Source of the DNA: an uncultured Bacilli bacterium
GTDB lineage: Bacteria; Bacillota_I; Bacilli_A; RF39; UBA660
Reading direction: 5' to 3'
Length of the DNA stretch: 64,000 bases
NCBI GenBank assembly: GCA_934167885.1
Contig: CAKPMB010000006.1
Location: 3,266-67,265 of the forward strand
Shown here: piece after piece, positions 9,012 to 17,982 of the stretch
Layout: each line of letters begins with the position of its first letter
Numbering within the stretch: position 1 is the first letter of the stretch
Position numbers and translations under genes: made by a program
Notes under the pieces: generated by a model
Seen by the model: only the letters and a program-made list of their open reading frames with translations
What the model was told of the DNA's origin: nothing
Database searches by the model: none

Positions 9012-9494
9012 TTAATTATCATTATCACTTGATGTTTGTTTAAGATTATTTAACCTATTAATATAAATAGTTCGCATATCTTGACAGGCGTCAATTTTTA
9101 TAATAATTTCATTTAACTTTTCTTCTTTTTTTGGATTTTTCGTATATTTAATATTACTATTAAAACGATATGCACATATAAAGACTAAGATAATTCCTAT
9201 TACCTTTAACAAAATAATAGGAATACTACTACCTTTAATCATTATAAGCATAAATGTAAAGATAAGGGCACAAGTATAAATCAAAGCAGTATTAAAAATT
9301 TTAAGATTTATATAATCACTTTCCATATCTTTATAGGCACTATCATATTCGTTTTGTAATTTATTTAAATATATCATTAAATATTTTTCAACTAGTGGAT
9401 TGGATAAAGATAGGGTTCTTTTAACCTCCTCTTTACCATATTTTATGTATATATCACACTTACTACCATTTAAAACAATATTTGAAATATCCAT
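9012..9494 (-). CDS. Hypothetical two-span membrane protein (160 aa), ruvB-linked
   Basis: Same layout as its downstream neighbour: a short N-terminal beta-like stretch, a long helix (about 35-65), two membrane spans (about 68-90 and 93-113) and a charged C-terminal helix. Sequence identity with the neighbour is not obvious by eye, so they may be distant tandem paralogues or convergent. It starts eight bases after ruvB ends and is certainly in the same operon. Function unknown. Confidence 0.6.
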   Translation of the reverse strand: MDISNIVLNGSKCDIYIKYGKEEVKRTLSLSNPLVEKYLMIYLNKLQNEYDSAYKDMESDYINLKIFNTALIYTCALIFTFMLIMIKGSSIPIILLKVIGIILVFICAYRFNSNIKYTKNPKKEEKLNEIIIKIDACQDMRTIYINRLNNLKQTSSDNDN

Positions 9495-9502
9495 ATTACT
9501 CC

Positions 9503-10504
9503 TTAAAATAATCGATCTTGATAACTTATTTCTAAATGTTCATAAGCTTTTTGAGTAACAACTCTTCCTCTTGATGTTCGCTTAATAAAACCATTTTGTA
9601 ATAAATATGGTTCATACACATCTTCAATGGTGCTTATTTCTTCACCAATACTAGATGCAATAGTCTCGATTCCTACTGGTCCGCCATTAAATTTTTCAAT
9701 AATAGCTCGTAAGAAATTTTGATCGGTTTCATCAAGACCTAATTTATCAACTTTCAAGCGATTTAATGCTTTATTAGTTATATCTTCATTTATTTCAGTT
9801 AAGCCATCTACTAAAGCAAAATCTCTAATTCTTTTAAATAAACGATTAGCAATTCTAGGAGTTCCCCTACTTCTTTTAGCAAGGGCTAGGGACGCTTCAT
9901 CGCTTATAGGCATATTTAAAACACGACTTGTTCTTGTAATAATCTGTTGTAATTCAGAATCAGTATAATATTTTAATTTAGCAACTATTCCAAAACGATC
10001 ACGTAAAGGACTTGTTAAATCACCAGCTCTCGTAGTCGCTCCTACTAAAGTAAAGGGAGGCAAGTCTATTTTGATATTACGTGTATTACCTTCACTGCCA
10101 ACAACAATATCAAGGGTAAAATCTTCCATGGCTGGATATAATATTTCCTCAATAAACCGAGGCATTCTGTGTATTTCATCAATAAACAACACATCCCCTG
10201 GTTCTAGTGTTGATAAAATTGCTGCTAAATCACCTGATTTTTCAATTGAAGGACCAGATGCAGTTTTAATATTACTGCCCATCTCATGAGCGATAATATA
10301 AGCAAGCGTTGTTTTACCAAGACCTGGAGGACCATATAATAAAACATGGTCAAGGCTTTCATTTCGCATAAGTGCAGCTTCAATAAAAACCTTAATATTC
10401 TCTTTTACTTCACTTTGACCAATATACTCATCAAGTGACGATGGTCTAATTGATAATTCGATATCATCGTATTCTGTCTTATTTGAATCCATTAAATCAT
10501 CCAT
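9503..10504 (-). CDS. ruvB: Holliday junction branch migration helicase subunit RuvB
   Basis: AAA+ motor that pulls DNA through the RuvA-bound Holliday junction. N-terminal RPSSLDEYIGQ, Walker A GPPGLGKT (58-65), Walker B DEIH (109-112), sensor-1 region VGATTRAGDLTSPLRDRFG, and the C-terminal winged helix with GGPVGIETIASSIGE and GFIKRTSRGRV. 333 residues, full length. Start preceded by a GGGGGG-rich SD. Ten bases downstream of ruvA. No ruvC is seen, which is normal for Firmicutes that use RecU or YqgF-type nucleases. Confidence 0.97.
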   Translation of the reverse strand: MDDLMDSNKTEYDDIELSIRPSSLDEYIGQSEVKENIKVFIEAALMRNESLDHVLLYGPPGLGKTTLAYIIAHEMGSNIKTASGPSIEKSGDLAAILSTLEPGDVLFIDEIHRMPRFIEEILYPAMEDFTLDIVVGSEGNTRNIKIDLPPFTLVGATTRAGDLTSPLRDRFGIVAKLKYYTDSELQQIITRTSRVLNMPISDEASLALAKRSRGTPRIANRLFKRIRDFALVDGLTEINEDITNKALNRLKVDKLGLDETDQNFLRAIIEKFNGGPVGIETIASSIGEEISTIEDVYEPYLLQNGFIKRTSRGRVVTQKAYEHLEISYQDRLF

Positions 10505-10514
10505 ACTATCCCCC

Positions 10515-11063
10515 CTATTTTACTAATAATCTTAAAGCATCCTTTATTTGATCTTCAATTCTTAATTCCTTACTAATCTTTGGAACAACACCTTTTATAT
10601 CCTTATCCTTATAACCAAGACCTTTTAATACTTCAATTAATTCTTCACTTGAATTATCAATAATACCATCAACCGTAATTTTTCCTTTTAAATCAAGAAT
10701 CATTTGTTTAGCAAGTTTATCACCTATTTTAGGGAACTTTTTCAAATAAAGAACATTCTCACGATTAATAGCATCAGCAATACCATTAATTGAACCCATA
10801 GCGAGAATAGGAAGTGCCATCTTAGGACCTAAGCCTTTAACACTTATTAGTTTTAAAAATAATTCCTTTTCTTCCATAGTTTTAAAGCCATATAAGCTCA
10901 TTTCATCTTCACGAATATATTGATAAATATAAACCCGATATTCACAATTTGCTTCAAAAGAATAAGGATTAGATGTCAAAATATTATAACCAATACCATT
11001 ATTATCCAAAGTAATACTATTACTAAAAACCTCTGTTACTAAACCATTTATATAATTATACAT
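10515..11063 (-). CDS. ruvA: Holliday junction branch migration complex subunit RuvA
   Basis: RuvA tetramers bind the four-way junction and load RuvB. The N-terminal OB fold starts MYNYINGLVTEVFSNSITLD and continues through YIREDEMSLYGF. Helix-hairpin-helix motifs follow (ISVKGLGPKMALPIL and FPKIGDKLAKQMILDLKGK), then an acidic linker and the C-terminal UBA-like RuvB-binding domain (ELIEVLKGLGYKDKDIKGVV). 182 residues, slightly shorter than E. coli RuvA (203). First gene of the ruv operon. Confidence 0.96.
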   Translation of the reverse strand: MYNYINGLVTEVFSNSITLDNNGIGYNILTSNPYSFEANCEYRVYIYQYIREDEMSLYGFKTMEEKELFLKLISVKGLGPKMALPILAMGSINGIADAINRENVLYLKKFPKIGDKLAKQMILDLKGKITVDGIIDNSSEELIEVLKGLGYKDKDIKGVVPKISKELRIEDQIKDALRLLVK

Positions 11064-11120
11064 ACATACCTCTTAAATCTTCATAATTATTATACACTAT
11101 CTTTTTTGGTTTTCAAAAGA

Positions 11121-11148
11121 AAAAAGAAAACAAATTTATTTTCTTTTT
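11121..11148 (-). terminator. Intrinsic terminator of the glucosaminidase gene
   Basis: Minus-strand RNA: AAAAAGAAAA, 8-base loop, UUUUCUUUUU. A purely A-U stem; the RNA following it is U-rich. Overlaps the stop codon. Confidence 0.55.
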
Positions 11149-14100
11149 ACTTAACAATTAATTCAACACGAAGACGTCGTTCATCTACTCTTTGCAAACT
11201 ATATGAATTATTATTAATTTTAGCAAAATCAGTCCATGCAATATCAATCAACTCACCATAATATTTTTTGCCATCAACAGTATTTCTTATATAAAGAGTA
11301 TACGTTCCTGTTTTAACACTTGATAAATCTATTTTATTATCATACCAAGCTCTCGTTTTATCACAACTATCACTTAAGGCTAACGTAACTTTATAATCGC
11401 CATTTGTGATACTGCCAATATCGTAAATATATCTTTCAAAGGTTTCATTATTTTCTAAAATTAATTCTCTTTGAACATTTTTGGTTGGTGATAAATCGAC
11501 ACCGTAATTATGACTAGTTCCTCTTATATGAAGATACTTATCTTGAAATTCAATTTTAGCGAAAAAATTATACATAGGATCAATAGTTGTTGGAACATCA
11601 TTACTTAAAAGACCATTATCTCGCACACTAAACACAAGAGGAGAACCCGAAGTTGAGAAATCTATCTCTACACGATAACCACGATCTTTGTTAGAAACAT
11701 TGCGATCCATTGGCATATAAGCAATATTTGTAAATAACGTTTTGGTTTGATATTTACCATTTAAAGCTTTAACATAAATAGTATAATCACCACTTGGAAG
11801 ATGAGTTAAATCAAGATTACTATTAAACCATCCACCACTATAATCATACTTTTTAGTATCATCAATACTTGACATTTCATAAGGATAATTTTGCCAATTA
11901 TCAAGTTTGTAAACATATTCCTTATTTGTTACTTGATTAACGAAAATAAGTGAGTGACTGACACCCTTATTATCTATTCCCCGAACGCCTAAGAAACCAC
12001 TAATATTAAAAATATTATCATGTTGCCATTTTAAGCTATTATACATAAATAAGGAATTTTTTTCTTCATAATCCATAACCGTTACATTGATTGTCTTAGT
12101 AACTGTTGCCCCAAAAGAATCAGTCAATGAATAAGTAACTGTCCATGTGCCTACTTTGTCGACAACTTTATTATCAACTACTTCAATGCTAGAAGTTATA
12201 TCGCCATCTTCCTTATCATATCCACTCACACCTTCCATTGGATTAAATTTAGAACCCAACATAATTTTTCTATCTTGGGCATTGATAAGGGGTGCTTCAT
12301 TTAAATTATCAAAGGAGTATGTCATGTTTTCACTAATTTTAACATAACCATATTTTATCGGATTAATACTATATTGCACCTTGGCCCAAGTATCATCCCC
12401 AGATAATACTTTATCAAGAATTACTAAGTAATTATCAGTATAAATTATGCCAATTTGAGTTCCTGACACTTTATCATATACTAAAGCCGTATTATTGTTT
12501 TTAGGAATATAGCCAAGCAAATCTTTTTTAACAATGTTAATGTTCTTGCCACTAATCCAAGCTTTTTGATTAGTGCTATAATCAACAATAACTAAATAAC
12601 GAATATCATTTTGATTCTTACATTCTTCTACTATTGTAACATAACTATTTTTTAAAAGGGTACCTTTTTTATTAATTAAACTTGATGAATAAAAATAATC
12701 GATATTACTAGTAGCTTGGCCAACAATTGGTGTATATTCAGTATTATTAGCATATGACTTATAAGTATAATCATATGTTGGAGTATTGTCTAAATCACTA
12801 GGAGTATTATATTTAGTGCCATTTTTAGGAGCATTATTTATTTTAGTTAAATATGATGAATGAACATACACATAAGAGTTCCAATTATAATGTGGCCAAC
12901 TACTACTTGCCCCTAAAACGCTTGTTCTATCACTATTTAAGTTAGAATCACTCTGAACTTTATACCAAATATTACTACCATTTACTGTTTGGCCTTCTAC
13001 TTCTTCTTGAATGATAACCGGAATATTTTTATATTTATAGGCATATAGCGCTTTAGATGAAGTTGTAGGTTCCTTACGAACATTAATATTAATATCATTA
13101 GTAACAGCTAATTGGTAATAATTATAATCCATCAACCCATTATCTTTATCAAAGTTGTAATAATAACTTGCCGCCTTTTCACCCCAATATGGATCAGTTG
13201 CATATAAAACATTCATACCCGTTGATTTATTACCAAAATTACCACCACGATAACGCCAATCAGCTACTTCACTATAACCATAGTTAATAAAACCATATCC
13301 ATGACTGTAAATGCTACTACGAACATCCAAATAGCCATTAGCACTCTCATAAGCACTGCCATCAACAGCTCCATGACCAAAGATATTATTCTTATTAATT
13401 GCAATAGAACTTGTGCCTCTTGCTGATTCATTCATAGAAAGTGATAAAACGGATAAGGCATTCGCCCCATACATTTTCTCGGAATTTAAATAAAAATCCG
13501 CTTGGCCATATAAAACCGAATAACCACTTTTATAAGTTTTACCATAAACACTTCCCTTAAAACCTAAAACACTTCTTATATAAACTTCAATATCATCAAC
13601 TGTATAATTAGTTTTAGATCTATGTGGCAAATACATATAATAATTATAATATGGACTATCTTTGTTAACACTATTATCATAATTATTGTTACGATAATCA
13701 CTTAAAAGAGTCTTTAAATCTTTATAAAAATATATACCATCATAACTAAAATATATACCATTTTCTTTAATTTCTTCAGGATGTGGTCCAAGAATAAAAG
13801 ATGTTTGGGTATAACCACTCTCTTCAATATCCTTAGAACAAAAATGTTTGATATATGATGACTGGATAGAATAATATCCTGCTGTTTTTACCCAAGCAAG
13901 GGGTATTAAGCGATAATCATTATTTTTAACCCATCCGGTAACATTACCTATTTTTACTTTAACAGCTTTATTACTGTAATTTAAACCAAGATAAGCGCCA
14001 TCTGTTGCTCCATAATTAGGGTGTGTATTAATTGAAACTAAACTATTCGTTAAACTACTGCTAGAATAAATATTGGTATTCACGGTAATACTTTTTATAC

Positions 14101-14392
14101 CCATATAAACAAGAGCATATTTAGCATCAATTACTCTAACTTTACCACTAATTTTCTCTAAAATAATCGCATTATCATCGGTTTCTTTATCCATGGCATC
14201 TTTAGCTAAATCATAACTTTCAAAACAAGCAATGGAACGAATCGACCCATCATTATTAGCTGAAGCAAGCTCAAGGTTTGGACATACTTGTCTATCAAGT
14301 AATTCGCTACTTTCGCTATCAAGAGCTTGAACATGAACATTAAAAATTAATAAAATAAAAATTAATAATCGCCATATATTCTTATTCTTCAT
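11147..14392 (-). CDS. Large secreted peptidoglycan glucosaminidase with SH3-like repeats
   Basis: 1081 residues with a signal peptide ending near Ala23. A LytG/GH73-type glucosaminidase domain lies at about 300-415, with the probable catalytic Glu322 in SLSMNESARGTS followed by INKNNIFGHGAVDGSAY. It cleaves GlcNAc-MurNAc glycan linkages. Bacterial SH3-like segments follow (about 425-515, 555-620, 625-690), then a DUF5011-type Ig-like domain (about 700-775, GYDKEDGDITSSI). Two homologous C-terminal beta modules (about 785-890 and 945-1060) each end in SGDYTIYVK- or TGTYTLYIR-like strands. Probably a surface autolysin for wall remodelling or cell separation. No LPXTG; wall attachment is likely through the SH3-like modules. 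Confidence 0.88.
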   Translation of the reverse strand: MKNKNIWRLLIFILLIFNVHVQALDSESSELLDRQVCPNLELASANNDGSIRSIACFESYDLAKDAMDKETDDNAIILEKISGKVRVIDAKYALVYMGIKSITVNTNIYSSSSLTNSLVSINTHPNYGATDGAYLGLNYSNKAVKVKIGNVTGWVKNNDYRLIPLAWVKTAGYYSIQSSYIKHFCSKDIEESGYTQTSFILGPHPEEIKENGIYFSYDGIYFYKDLKTLLSDYRNNNYDNSVNKDSPYYNYYMYLPHRSKTNYTVDDIEVYIRSVLGFKGSVYGKTYKSGYSVLYGQADFYLNSEKMYGANALSVLSLSMNESARGTSSIAINKNNIFGHGAVDGSAYESANGYLDVRSSIYSHGYGFINYGYSEVADWRYRGGNFGNKSTGMNVLYATDPYWGEKAASYYYNFDKDNGLMDYNYYQLAVTNDININVRKEPTTSSKALYAYKYKNIPVIIQEEVEGQTVNGSNIWYKVQSDSNLNSDRTSVLGASSSWPHYNWNSYVYVHSSYLTKINNAPKNGTKYNTPSDLDNTPTYDYTYKSYANNTEYTPIVGQATSNIDYFYSSSLINKKGTLLKNSYVTIVEECKNQNDIRYLVIVDYSTNQKAWISGKNINIVKKDLLGYIPKNNNTALVYDKVSGTQIGIIYTDNYLVILDKVLSGDDTWAKVQYSINPIKYGYVKISENMTYSFDNLNEAPLINAQDRKIMLGSKFNPMEGVSGYDKEDGDITSSIEVVDNKVVDKVGTWTVTYSLTDSFGATVTKTINVTVMDYEEKNSLFMYNSLKWQHDNIFNISGFLGVRGIDNKGVSHSLIFVNQVTNKEYVYKLDNWQNYPYEMSSIDDTKKYDYSGGWFNSNLDLTHLPSGDYTIYVKALNGKYQTKTLFTNIAYMPMDRNVSNKDRGYRVEIDFSTSGSPLVFSVRDNGLLSNDVPTTIDPMYNFFAKIEFQDKYLHIRGTSHNYGVDLSPTKNVQRELILENNETFERYIYDIGSITNGDYKVTLALSDSCDKTRAWYDNKIDLSSVKTGTYTLYIRNTVDGKKYYGELIDIAWTDFAKINNNSYSLQRVDERRLRVELIVK

Positions 14393-14418
14393 TACTACCT
14401 ACCTTATTTAATTATAAC

Positions 14419-14440
14419 AAAAAAAGCACCAAGTGGCACT
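14419..14440 (-). terminator. Weak intrinsic terminator of the rel-like gene
   Basis: Minus-strand RNA: AGUGCC, loop ACUU, GGUGCU (two G-U pairs), then six or more U. On the other strand the stem would be mismatched, so it acts only on minus transcripts. Confidence 0.6.
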
Positions 14441-14477
14441 CTTTATATCACAATTTTTGTCTAAATAAGTCAATAAA

Positions 14478-15932
14478 TTATTTTTCATGATCTTTAATAA
14501 ATTCAATAATTTTCCTTCTAGCATGAAGTGTTACAACTTTATCTAGCCAATCACTCTTCTCAACATAAGCTTTATTATCAGTAATAATTCTAACTCTATC
14601 ATTATTTTGTAAGCGATAATCAAAAGGCACAGATACATCATTAACAATTGCGGCAACCATTGAATTACCAATGTCTGTATGGATTTTATATGCATAATCA
14701 ATAGGCGTTGCATTAAGCGGAAGTTCAATAACTTCACCTTGCGTGCTTCTAACATAAACATTCGTTGAGAATAATTCACGCTTAATCTGATTAACAAACT
14801 CAATATTATCCTTAATACTAGAATCTAATTCTCTTATAGATTTTACAAATTGATAATTATCTTCTAAATCATTTTGCATATTTTTGAAAGCAAGTTTGCG
14901 ATTTTTAAACCAATAAGATGTAACGCCATAACTTGCCATTTTATCCATTTCTCTAGTTCTTATTTGAAATTGAACTAGGCGATTATTACTAGCAAAAACA
15001 GTTGTATGAAGTGCACGATACATATTAGTTTTAGGTTTGACAATGTAATCTTTAAATTTATAACTAACAGGTGGATACATTGCATGAACATGCATAAGCG
15101 ATAAATAACAGTCTTTGATATTTTTAGTTATAATATTAATTCCAAGCAAATCATGAATATTATCAATAGTTTGTTTTGTAAGCATTTTCTTATAAACACT
15201 ATATGGATCTTTATAACGAAGTTTTAAAGAGCATGTTATATTATCTTTATTAAGTTCACGTTTTACATCACGAAGCATCGTATTAAGCATTCTTTTATTC
15301 TCACTCCGAATTATATTAAGACGTCTTACTAAATCATTATATAAATCAGGTTTTAAGTAACGAAAACTAATATTTTCAAGTTCATCTTTTATGTTATAAG
15401 CCCCAATATAGTATGCCATAGGAACATATATTTCAATAGTTTCTAAGGCTATTTCTTGTTGACGTTTTTTATTTTTATACTCTAGAGTTCGCATATTATG
15501 AAGTCTATCAACTAATTTGATAACAATAATTCTAGCATCTTCACTAATACTTACAATTATCTTTCTTATATTACTTGCCACAATATAGTCTTTTGTTTGA
15601 AAATTCATTTTAGTCATTTTCGTAACACCTGATACTAAATATGCAACGGTATCATTGAAATTTTCTTTAATATCATCATATGTGCTATCTGTGTCTTCAA
15701 TCGTATCATGTAAAAGTGCCGCACACAAAGTATCACTATCAGCATGCATCTTAGACAAAATATAGGCAACGTTCAACGGATGAATAATATAAGGCTCGCC
15801 ACTTTCACGTAATTGACCATCATGAAATTTATAGGCATAATTATAAGCCTTTTCAATAATTGGCCAATTCTTTTTATTATAAGAACATACTCTTTTTTTA
15901 AGATCATCAATAGTTAAACAGACATTTTTCAT
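14478..15932 (-). CDS. rel: RelA/SpoT homologue: intact HD hydrolase, altered synthetase residues
   Basis: Domain order HD hydrolase, synthetase-like, TGS; 484 residues, so the usual ACT/zinc-finger end of long Rel (about 730) is missing. The HD metal site is intact: His51, His75-Asp76 (ALLHDTIEDT) and Asp142 (KLVDRLHNM). In the synthetase-like domain Asp261 (IHDLLG) is kept, but the Glu of the ExQIRT motif is Gln321 (VQFQIRT) and the Arg usually following DLLAV/I is Asn266. In Streptococcus Rel the equivalent Glu-to-Gln change abolishes (p)ppGpp synthesis. TGS at about 395-450 (TPIDYAYKIHTDIGNS). Likely a (p)ppGpp hydrolase that has lost synthesis. AGGTGT precedes the start. Confidence 0.88.
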   Translation of the reverse strand: MKNVCLTIDDLKKRVCSYNKKNWPIIEKAYNYAYKFHDGQLRESGEPYIIHPLNVAYILSKMHADSDTLCAALLHDTIEDTDSTYDDIKENFNDTVAYLVSGVTKMTKMNFQTKDYIVASNIRKIIVSISEDARIIVIKLVDRLHNMRTLEYKNKKRQQEIALETIEIYVPMAYYIGAYNIKDELENISFRYLKPDLYNDLVRRLNIIRSENKRMLNTMLRDVKRELNKDNITCSLKLRYKDPYSVYKKMLTKQTIDNIHDLLGINIITKNIKDCYLSLMHVHAMYPPVSYKFKDYIVKPKTNMYRALHTTVFASNNRLVQFQIRTREMDKMASYGVTSYWFKNRKLAFKNMQNDLEDNYQFVKSIRELDSSIKDNIEFVNQIKRELFSTNVYVRSTQGEVIELPLNATPIDYAYKIHTDIGNSMVAAIVNDVSVPFDYRLQNNDRVRIITDNKAYVEKSDWLDKVVTLHARRKIIEFIKDHEK

Positions 15933-16021
15933 ATATACACCTTAATCTAATATATTACTATTATAGTAAAATTACTAAAAGAAAGCAACATTTTTCAAAT
16001 TCAAATAATTAACAAATATTA

Positions 16022-16052
16022 ATAAAAAAGACAACTTGGTTTAATCCAAATT
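16022..16052 (-). terminator. Intrinsic terminator of ugd
   Basis: Minus-strand RNA: AAUUUGG, loop AUUAAA, CCAAGUU (one G-U), then GUC and six U. Includes the stop codon. Confidence 0.6.
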
Positions 16053-17369
16053 ATCAATTTCTCTTCTTCCCATCGAAATATAATTTACTTTAAGATTTTT
16101 CATCATATTGATTGGATAACAATTACGTCCATCATAAATAATCGCCTTTTTCATTAATTTAACATAATTATTAGGATCATAATCTTTTATTGAAGGCCAT
16201 TCAGTCATAATCATTACTAGATCTTTGTCTTTAACGCAATCATCGATATTTTCACAATAATTAATAGTATCGCCAAATAATTTATGGAAATTATCAAGGG
16301 AAACTGGATCATATATAGTAACATTAGCTCCATAATCTAATAGAGCACGAACATTATCAATACTTGGGGCTTCGCGTAAGTCATCCGTTCCTGGTTTAAA
16401 AGAAGCACCTAATACAGCAACATTCAAGTTTTTCAAACATTTTGTTCCATAATCTTCCTTTAAACGATTAAATAAACGTAGTTTTTGTTTTTTATTAACA
16501 TCAATACAAGCTTTAACAGTTAAAAGTTCACTATCAAATTTACAGCTTAAGAAATGTAGAGCCTTAGTATCTTTAGGAAAGCAACTTCCACCATAACCGA
16601 TACCTGAATTTAAGAATTTATCGCCAATACGTTTATCATAACTCATACCACGCGTTACATCTGAAATATTAGCGCCAACATGTTCACACAAGTTACTTAT
16701 TTCGTTTATATAACTAATTTTTAAAGCAAGAAAGTCATTTGAAGCATATTTAACCATTTCAGCACTACGTCTATCCATTGATAAATATGGAACATTGTAT
16801 TCATCTTGGGTTAGGGGCCTATAAACTTCTTCCATTACTTCTCTTGCAAAATCATCTTCTGTTCCTACAACAATACGTGATGCATGTAATGTGTCACGAA
16901 CAGCGGTTCCTTGAGCTAAAAACTCAGGGTTAGAAGCCACACTAACCTTAATACCTTTTTTCACATGTTCACGTAAATACTTTTCAACGGCATCATTGGT
17001 GCCAATTGGCACAGTGCTTTTTACAACAACAACGCAATCATTTTCAAGGGATTCGGCAATATTATCACAAACTGCATAAACATAATCAAGATTAGCTGAT
17101 CCATCACTTCTTTCAGGAGTGCCTACACCAATAAAGATTACTGAAGCATTTTTATATGCTTCTTTATAATCTGTTGTATATGTAATTCTTTTCTTATTTT
17201 GTTTCATTAAATCTTCAAGATTTGCTTCATATATAGGGCTTATACCCTTTTTCATCATCTTAATTTTTTCTTCATTAACATCGACACATGTTACATTATG
17301 TCCAATATGAGCTAAGGCTACACCGGTAACTAAGCCCACATAACCTGTGCCTGCTACTGCTATTTTCAT
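16041..17369 (-). CDS. ugd: UDP-glucose 6-dehydrogenase
   Basis: NAD-dependent two-step oxidation of UDP-glucose to UDP-glucuronate, feeding capsule or teichuronic-acid-like polymers. N-terminal Rossmann GTGYVGLVTG (7-16), conserved VKSTVPIGT, and the catalytic Cys263 in GYGGSCFPKD. The C-terminal UDP-binding domain has LGASFKPGTDDLREAPS. 442 residues, full length. It stands alone between two terminators; no glycosyltransferase is adjacent, so the pathway end product is unknown. UDP-ManNAc dehydrogenase is the main alternative, but the motifs favour UDP-glucose. Confidence 0.93.
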   Translation of the reverse strand: MKIAVAGTGYVGLVTGVALAHIGHNVTCVDVNEEKIKMMKKGISPIYEANLEDLMKQNKKRITYTTDYKEAYKNASVIFIGVGTPERSDGSANLDYVYAVCDNIAESLENDCVVVVKSTVPIGTNDAVEKYLREHVKKGIKVSVASNPEFLAQGTAVRDTLHASRIVVGTEDDFAREVMEEVYRPLTQDEYNVPYLSMDRRSAEMVKYASNDFLALKISYINEISNLCEHVGANISDVTRGMSYDKRIGDKFLNSGIGYGGSCFPKDTKALHFLSCKFDSELLTVKACIDVNKKQKLRLFNRLKEDYGTKCLKNLNVAVLGASFKPGTDDLREAPSIDNVRALLDYGANVTIYDPVSLDNFHKLFGDTINYCENIDDCVKDKDLVMIMTEWPSIKDYDPNNYVKLMKKAIIYDGRNCYPINMMKNLKVNYISMGRREIDNLD

Positions 17370-17405
17370 TCTTCCTCCATACTACAAAGTAATCATACCA
17401 TATAA

Positions 17406-17442
17406 AGAAAAAAATAGCAATTTATTGACATAAATCGCTATT
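17406..17442 (-). terminator. Strong intrinsic terminator of the ftsK operon
   Basis: Minus-strand RNA: 13-bp stem beginning AAUAGCG and ending UGCUAUU, tetraloop GUCA, then a run of U. It closes the ftsK-47aa-441aa-179aa transcript. Confidence 0.88.
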
Positions 17443-17980
17443 ATATAAAGCTTTTACATATCCATAGAGCAATAACAAAGACATCCAAAAACCAAATAGT
17501 AATCAAAAATAAAGTTAAATAACCAGTAAATCCTGCTTCTGATAATTGGAAAACATTATAATAACCATCATATTCTTCATCTTCCATCTGAATCTTTATT
17601 TCACTAGGCATATAACGAATATTATATAAAATATTACGAATACCATTCATAAATTCAAGTTCAAAACCTTCAAATGATAAAATTCTAGAATTGGAAAAGG
17701 TAACACAATAATAACAACTATTTGTTACTTTATCATTTTCATATTTTTCATCAATTATTATAAGATTACCTTTATACTTTCTTAGTAAAACATTTAAGTT
17801 ATGATTATTTACAAATTCATCGTATGACATAAAAAAGGTTGTTGTATCTTTGGCATCATTGGTGGTAAAGTTAATTTTTACTTTATCAAAAGAATATCTA
17901 ATAATATTTAATTTTGTTTTAGAATTTTTTTCTTTTGCTAAATATAATTCTAAAATACTCATTAAATAACCAAAGTCCAT
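17441..17980 (-). CDS. Hypothetical 179-aa protein with C-terminal membrane anchor
   Basis: Last gene of the ftsK operon, starting two bases after the 441-residue protein gene; its AGGAGG lies at that gene's 3' end. The soluble N-terminal part is a mixed alpha/beta domain (NIIRYSFDKVKINFTTNDAK, then SYDEFVNNHNLNVLLRKYKGNLIIIDEKY). One membrane helix at about 154-176 makes it tail-anchored, with the domain in the cytoplasm. No Cys pair, nucleotide motif or recognised family. Its constant pairing with the 441-residue protein would suggest a two-part unit (inference). Confidence 0.62.
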   Translation of the reverse strand: MDFGYLMSILELYLAKEKNSKTKLNIIRYSFDKVKINFTTNDAKDTTTFFMSYDEFVNNHNLNVLLRKYKGNLIIIDEKYENDKVTNSCYYCVTFSNSRILSFEGFELEFMNGIRNILYNIRYMPSEIKIQMEDEEYDGYYNVFQLSEAGFTGYLTLFLITIWFLDVFVIALWICKSFI

Positions 17981-17982
17981 AT

